DNA from: Nonomuraea montanisoli
Lineage (GTDB): Bacteria; Actinomycetota; Actinomycetes; Streptosporangiales; Streptosporangiaceae
DNA length: 64,000 nucleotides
Direction: 5' to 3'
Assembly: GCF_013363975.1 (NCBI RefSeq)
Contig: NZ_JABWGN010000020.1
Span: forward strand, 62,001-126,000
Positions 60,233 through 64,000 of the stretch are shown here, piece after piece. The notes beneath the pieces were generated by a model, which ran no database searches, was not told the origin of the DNA, and saw nothing but the letters and a program-made list of their open reading frames with translations. The position numbers and the translations under genes are program-made. Numbering within the stretch: the first letter of the stretch is position 1; each line of letters starts with the position of its first letter.

Positions 60233-60917
60233 CGGCGAGCAGGACGCGGGCCAGCTCGCGCGGCTGCGAGAACATCGGCCAGTGGCCCGTGTCCATCTCG
60301 ACCAGCCGCCACCGGTCACCGGTCAGCAGCAGCGCGACGTCGGGGCTCGGCTCGTCGCCGTCGAGCAGGCACTTGACGTACGTGGCGGGCAGCTCGCCGA
60401 GGGGCTTGGCCAGCGTGGCCGGCTCGGTGAGCGTGGCGCCCGGATGGGGCGTCGAGGCGGTCACGATCCGGTCGATCTGCTCGTCGGTCAGGCCATGGCC
60501 CGCGTAGTCGGGCGCGGTCAGCGGCGCCCAGAAGCCGTCGTTGGCGGCGATGGAAGCCTCCATCATCGCGCGGCCCTCCTTCCAGGGGGACACGAACGAC
60601 TCGCCGTGGGCCGGCACGTTGGAGTCGACGAAGACCACGTGCGACAGCCGGTCGCCGATGCGCTCGGCGGCCTGGCCGACCGGGATTCCGGAGTAGCTGT
60701 GGCCGACCAGGACGACCTCGCGCAGGTCGAGCCGCTCGACCTCGGCGACGATGTCCTCGACGTGGGTCTGTTGACCGGCCGGCACGCCCCGCTTGTCGGC
60801 GAGCCCGGACAGCGTCAACGGGTGGGCGCCGTGACCCGCCGCGCGCAGCTCGGGCACCACGTCGTCCCATGCCCACGCTCCGAGCCAGGCCCCCGGCACT
60901 AATACGAATTCCGCCAT
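60219..60917 (-). CDS. Alpha/beta hydrolase
   Basis: A 232-residue alpha/beta hydrolase of the EstB/salicylate-esterase-like group: the start MAEFVLVPGAWLGAWAWDDVVPELRAAGHGAH is typical. The nucleophile Ser is in VGHSYSG (about residue 74), and the catalytic His in MDTGHWPMFSQP near the C-terminus. Likely an esterase for a small ester; substrate unknown. ATG 60917 lies 10 nt after CGATAC, so it may be leaderless. Upstream is GGAAAC-N13-CGATAC, a relative of the ECF-type motif. Confidence 0.9.
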   Translation of the reverse strand: MAEFVLVPGAWLGAWAWDDVVPELRAAGHGAHPLTLSGLADKRGVPAGQQTHVEDIVAEVERLDLREVVLVGHSYSGIPVGQAAERIGDRLSHVVFVDSNVPAHGESFVSPWKEGRAMMEASIAANDGFWAPLTAPDYAGHGLTDEQIDRIVTASTPHPGATLTEPATLAKPLGELPATYVKCLLDGDEPSPDVALLLTGDRWRLVEMDTGHWPMFSQPRELARVLLAAAAS

Positions 60918-60927
60918 GGGCGGCACG

Positions 60928-60952
60928 GTATCGGACCCCTCCGACAGTTTCC
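60928..60952 (-). promoter_or_regulatory. Variant ECF-type promoter of the hydrolase gene
   Basis: On the minus strand GGAAAC (60952-60947), 13 nt, CGATAC (60933-60928). The spacing equals the sigma promoters, but the -10 box differs in two positions. It may be read by another sigma factor. Confidence 0.4.
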
Positions 60953-60973
60953 CGGCACGCCCACGACGCCCCG

Positions 60974-62200
60974 TCACCGCGGCAGGGTCACGGTGACCTC
61001 CAGGCCGCCGTCCGGCAGGGCGCTCAGGTGCAGCGTGCCGTGGTGGGCCTCGGCGATGGCGGCGACGATCGACAGGCCGAGGCCCAGGCCGTCGCCCATG
61101 GCCCGGCGGCCGGTCTCCAGGCGCTGGAACGGCTGCAGGAGCGTGTCCACCCGGTCCGGCGGGATCACGGGACCGCTGTTGGAGACCCGGAGCACGGCCC
61201 GGCCGGCCTCCACGCCGGTGGTCACCCTGATCCAGCCGCCCGGGACGTTGTGCCGGGCGGCGTTGCCGAGCAGATTCGCCACCAGCCGCTCGACCAGGGC
61301 CCGGTCACCGGCCGCCGGCGCGGCCCGCAGGTCCGCCTCCACACGCGGCCCGTGACCGGCGTCGCCCAGACCCGCCTCCACACGCGGCCCATGTCCGGCG
61401 TCGCGCAGGGCCGCCTCCACACGCGGGTCAGGATCGGTGGCACGTGGTTCGGCCTCTGCGTCCGGGCGGGGATCGGCGGTGCCGCCCGGGCCGTCGAGGG
61501 CCTGCCGGGTGATCTCCGCCAGGTCCAGGGGCCTGCGCCGTTCCGGCCCCTGGCGGCTGCGGGCCAGCGTCAGCAACGCCTCGATCAGCCGTTCCTGGTG
61601 CTTTCCCGCGGCGAGCAGCCGTTCCACGACGGTACGCAGCGCCGCGGCGCCGGCGTCCGGGTCGGCGAGCGCCACCTCGGCCATGGCCCGCTGCAACGTC
61701 AGCGGCGTGCGCAGCTCGTGGGAGGCGTTGGCGACGAACGCCCGCTGCGCCGTGAACGCCGACTCCAGCCGGTCCAGCAACGCGTCGAACGTGTCGGCCA
61801 GCTCCTTGAGCTCGTCGTCGGGCCCGGTCGCGGACAGCCGCCGGTCGAGCCGGTCGGCCGTGATGTGCCGGACGGTGGCCGTCATGCGGGCCAGCGGGCG
61901 CAGCACCCGCCCCGCCACGTACCACCCGAGCGCCGTGGACGCGAGCGCCATGACCGGCAGCGCCACGAGCGAGTTGACCAGGAGCCGGCGCAGCTCGGCG
62001 TCCCGCGGCACGTCGGCGACCACCGCCGGCGGCACGGGGGCCGTCCCGCCCGGTGGCGCGGGGGCGGCGGGCGGGACCGGGAACGGCGAGTACTCGACCA
62101 GCACGTACAGGAGGGTGATCAGCGCCGTCCCGGCCAGCAGGAACAGCCCGGCGTACAGCAGCGTCAACCGCAGCCGGACGGACCACCGGGGCGGTCTCAC
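60974..62200 (-). CDS. OmpR-type sensor histidine kinase
   Basis: A 408-residue two-helix sensor kinase. Membrane helices lie near 14-34 and 76-95, around a short Pro-rich outer loop (SPFPVPPAAPAPPGGTAPVPPA). A HAMP domain (about 97-150), HisKA with His161 (NASHELRTPLT) and HATPase_c (NLLGNAARHN, GDGLGLGLSIV) follow. Between HisKA and the ATPase is a repeat of GHGPRVEA-type units (about 258-298). GTG 62200 overlaps the response regulator stop (GTGA). The outer loop has no known ligand domain. Confidence 0.92.
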   Translation of the reverse strand: MRPPRWSVRLRLTLLYAGLFLLAGTALITLLYVLVEYSPFPVPPAAPAPPGGTAPVPPAVVADVPRDAELRRLLVNSLVALPVMALASTALGWYVAGRVLRPLARMTATVRHITADRLDRRLSATGPDDELKELADTFDALLDRLESAFTAQRAFVANASHELRTPLTLQRAMAEVALADPDAGAAALRTVVERLLAAGKHQERLIEALLTLARSRQGPERRRPLDLAEITRQALDGPGGTADPRPDAEAEPRATDPDPRVEAALRDAGHGPRVEAGLGDAGHGPRVEADLRAAPAAGDRALVERLVANLLGNAARHNVPGGWIRVTTGVEAGRAVLRVSNSGPVIPPDRVDTLLQPFQRLETGRRAMGDGLGLGLSIVAAIAEAHHGTLHLSALPDGGLEVTVTLPR

Positions 62201-62862
62201 GCCCCCGCCCGGATGCGGTAGCCGGCCTGCTGCACCGTCTCGATCAGGGGCGGGTCGCCGAGCTTGCGCCGCAGCCGGCTGACCGTGACCTTGACGGTCT
62301 GCGTGAACGGGTCGGCGAACTCGTCCCACGCCCGCTCCAGGAGCTGCTCGGCCGACACGACCGCGCCCCGCGCCGACAGCAGCAGCTCCAGCACCGCGAA
62401 CTCCTTGGGGCTGAGCGCCAGCCGCCGCCCGTCGCGGGTGGCGATCCGGGCTGCCGGGTCGAGACGCAGGCCCTCGTGGACGAGCACCGGCGGCAGCGCG
62501 GGCTGCGACCGCCGGGCCAGCGCCCTGATCCGGGCGACCAGCTCGGCGAACGCGAACGGCTTCGGCAGGTAGTCGTCGGCGCCGAGCGCCAGCCCGGTCA
62601 CCCTGTCGTCGATCGTGCCGGCCGCGGTGAGCATGAGCACCCGCGCCGGGTGGCCCGCGCGGGCCAGGGACGCGCACACCTCGTCGCCGTGGACGCCCGG
62701 CAGGTCGCGGTCGAGGACGACGACGTCGTAGTGGTTCGCGGCGGTGCGCTCCAGCGCCGCCGCGCCGTCGAGCGCCACGTCCACCGCCATGCCCTCCCGG
62801 CGCAGCCCGGCGGCGACCGTCCGGGCCAGTTCCTCGTGGTCTTCGACGATCAGCACCCTCAT
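62197..62862 (-). CDS. OmpR/PhoB-family response regulator
   Basis: The 221-residue regulator has a receiver domain (acidic ED at 7-8, phosphoacceptor Asp51 in VVVLDRDLPG, Lys in LPKPF) and a winged-helix DNA-binding domain (RDGRRLALSPKEFAVLELLLSARGAVVSAEQLLERAWDEFADPFTQTVKVTVSRLRRKLGDPPLIETVQQAGYRI). It is coupled to the kinase. ATG 62862 is taken as start; a GTG eight codons earlier is possible. A small secreted peptide gene is divergent, 115 bp away. Confidence 0.93.
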   Translation of the reverse strand: MRVLIVEDHEELARTVAAGLRREGMAVDVALDGAAALERTAANHYDVVVLDRDLPGVHGDEVCASLARAGHPARVLMLTAAGTIDDRVTGLALGADDYLPKPFAFAELVARIRALARRSQPALPPVLVHEGLRLDPAARIATRDGRRLALSPKEFAVLELLLSARGAVVSAEQLLERAWDEFADPFTQTVKVTVSRLRRKLGDPPLIETVQQAGYRIRAGA

Positions 62863-62976
62863 GGTGCAGCCAGCATGCCGCGCCATCGGTTACAGCGGGG
62901 TAACCGCCGCCGTTCCGGTCCGGCAACCGGGTCCCGTCTTCACTGGGCTCCACCGGTCGAGACAGGAGGAACCATC

Positions 62977-63153
62977 ATGATCAGCAACACCACGCTCAGG
63001 GTCGGGATCGTCGCCGCCGCCGTCTCCGTCGTGGCGGCGGTGACGGCCACGGCGGCGCCGACGGGCGGGGACGGCAACGCGTTCACCGCCCACATGCGCA
63101 CCCACGGGCCGCCGGACGCCCCCGCCGCTCCGCCCGCCCTCGTGCGACCCTGA
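62977..63153 (+). CDS. Small secreted peptide
   Basis: ATG 62977 is preceded by GACAGGAGGAACC, an excellent ribosome site. The 58-residue product has a signal-like N-terminus (LRVGIVAAAVSVVAAVTATAAPTGGDG) and a Pro/Ala-rich mature part of about 30 residues ending in PDAPAAPPALVRP. There is no Cys. It may be a signal, a surface peptide or a small regulated target of the divergent two-component system. No family recognised. Confidence 0.72.
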   Translation: MISNTTLRVGIVAAAVSVVAAVTATAAPTGGDGNAFTAHMRTHGPPDAPAAPPALVRP

Positions 63154-63180
63154 TCCCCTTCGCCAGGAAGTCACCAGAGA

Positions 63181-63205
63181 TGTCACACATGACCCGGTAC
63201 GGACA
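63181..63205 (+). promoter_or_regulatory. ECF-type promoter of sigma pair E
   Basis: TGTCAC (63181-63186), 13 nt, CGGACA (63200-63205), 12 bp before GTG 63217, the same distance as in pair D. Confidence 0.58.
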
Positions 63206-63216
63206 CTGACCATCAC

Positions 63217-63798
63217 GTGACACTCCCGAACCGGAAGGACGACGACGTGGGACCACCCGAGCCCCGCCGCCGTTTCGAGCAGATCTACACGGAGCACTAC
63301 GCGGCCGTCGCCGCCTACGTGCGGCGGCGCGCCGACTCGCCGGACGACATCGCGGACCTGCTGTCGGAGACCTTCACCACCGCCTGGAGGCGGCTCGGCG
63401 AGGTGCCGGCCGGCGACCGTGCCCTGTTCTGGCTGTACGGCGTGGCCCGGCGCACCCTCGCCAACCACCGCCGCGGCGAGACCCGCAGGACGGCGCTGAC
63501 CCGGCGGCTGGGCGAGGAGCTGGCCACCTGGGCCGGGTCCCCGGCGGACCGGGCGCCCCGGGCGGCGCGCGCGGCTTTCCTGCGCCTGTCGGACGACGAC
63601 AGGGAACTGCTGGCGCTGGCCGGCTGGGAGGGCCTGGGCAGCGCCGAGATCGCCAAGGTGCTGGGCTGCTCCCGCATCGCGGCCCGCCAGCGCCTGCACC
63701 GCGCACGCAAACGGCTCGCCGCCGAGCTGGCCGCCGCCGACGAGGACCTCACCGAATACGGCCCGCGGGCCGTCCGTCTCGCCAAGGAGAGCGCGTGA
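63217..63798 (+). CDS. ECF RNA polymerase sigma factor (pair E)
   Basis: A 193-residue sigma factor with region 2 (QIYTEHYAAVAAYVRRRADSPDDIADLLSETFTTAWRRLGEV) and region 4 (LSDDDRELLALAGWEGLGSAEIAKVLGCSRIAARQRLHRARKRL). It is very close to pairs A and D. GTG 63217 is preferred by its distance from the promoter; GTG 63247 would shorten it by 10 residues. It overlaps its partner gene by GTGA. Confidence 0.93.
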   Translation: MTLPNRKDDDVGPPEPRRRFEQIYTEHYAAVAAYVRRRADSPDDIADLLSETFTTAWRRLGEVPAGDRALFWLYGVARRTLANHRRGETRRTALTRRLGEELATWAGSPADRAPRAARAAFLRLSDDDRELLALAGWEGLGSAEIAKVLGCSRIAARQRLHRARKRLAAELAAADEDLTEYGPRAVRLAKESA

Positions 63799-64000
63799 CC
63801 ACCCACCTGGACGACGTCGTCGAGCGGCTGGCGCCCGCCCCCGTGCCCGCGGCGCCGCTCACTCCGCTCGCGCGGGACCTGATGAACGAGATCATGGACG
63901 CCGCCCCGGAGCCGGCCGCCCAGCCTCGGCGGAGGTGGCGCCCGCTCGTCGCGCTGCCGGTGGCCGCGGCCGTCGCGGCGGCGGCCTGGATCATCCCGTC
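63795..64000 (+). CDS. Membrane partner of ECF sigma E (partial)
   Basis: The first 68 residues are inside the window. They read MTTHLDDVVERLAPAP...LMNEIMDAAPEP with the basic PRRRWR and the start of a membrane helix (ALPVAAAVAAAAWI). This N-terminus matches that of pairs A and D ([IV]DRx-x-A-x-L-x-P and LM-x-[DE]IM). The rest is beyond the edge. Confidence 0.85.
   Translation, partial: MTTHLDDVVERLAPAPVPAAPLTPLARDLMNEIMDAAPEPAAQPRRRWRPLVALPVAAAVAAAAWIIP

Overview
The window is GC-rich actinobacterial chromosome (about 70 percent G+C by eye). It has GTG and TTG starts, many leaderless promoters, large one- and two-component regulator sets, BTAD/AfsR, ROK, TetR and IclR regulators, and dense ECF sigma factors. 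Codon usage and gene content fit a soil actinomycete of the Streptosporangiales type (Nonomuraea/Streptosporangium-like); this placement is inference, since no rRNA is present. No tRNA, rRNA, CRISPR array or prophage was seen. About 62 genes are supported, tightly packed on both strands. One intergenic stretch exceeds 300 bp (6494-7169).

Layout. 1-1445: 3' end of a region with a SsuC-type ABC permease preceded by its ROK regulator. 1579-4460: HAD phosphatase, DUF1275 membrane protein, and a PPK2-alpha/beta hydrolase operon. 4533-6493: an ABC exporter preceded by a previously uncalled 53-residue Gly/Trp/Cys peptide gene, with a hairpin between them. 7170-11373: hydrolase, ferritin-like protein, membrane protein and a NarL-type two-component system. 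11477-12777: lone IS605-type TnpB with its reRNA-like right end. 13.8-15.3 kb: first ECF sigma/membrane-partner pair. 15.5-26 kb: membrane glycosyltransferase-like protein, two TetR regulators, a KAS III enzyme, two flavin monooxygenases, an AfsR-like regulator and a fatty acid desaturase. 26.4-30.4 kb: NarL-type two-component system and cytochrome bd (cydAB). 30.4-36.3 kb: trehalose-synthase-like GH13, EF-hand protein, secreted protein, MFS exporter. 36.4-40.3 kb: homogentisate branch of tyrosine catabolism (IclR, hmgA, an unknown protein, fumarylacetoacetase). 40.3-43.1 kb: L,D-transpeptidase, NfeD and SPFH proteins. 43.2-44.4 kb: second ECF pair (minus strand). 44.4-50.0 kb: sugar ABC importer, Gfo/Idh oxidoreductase and ROK regulator. 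50.2-53.5 kb: threonine catabolism (tdh-kbl) and LysR. 53.5-64 kb: third, fourth and fifth ECF pairs, a large secreted subtilase, a hydrolase, an OmpR-type two-component system and a small secreted peptide.

The main lead is a dispersed regulatory system. Five ECF sigma genes each overlap a gene for a single-pass membrane protein with a related extracytoplasmic domain. A motif of the form TGAAAC, 13 nt, CGGACA (variant -35 boxes, constant CGGACA) lies just upstream of all five sigma genes. The same motif drives the S8 subtilase gene that sits, divergently, between pairs three and four. This suggests one autoregulated and possibly cross-talking ECF network with a protease in its regulon. Secondary leads are the Gly/Trp/Cys peptide-exporter pair, a recurring pattern of short tandem duplications at gene ends that copy the stop codon, and an unknown gene embedded in the homogentisate operon.
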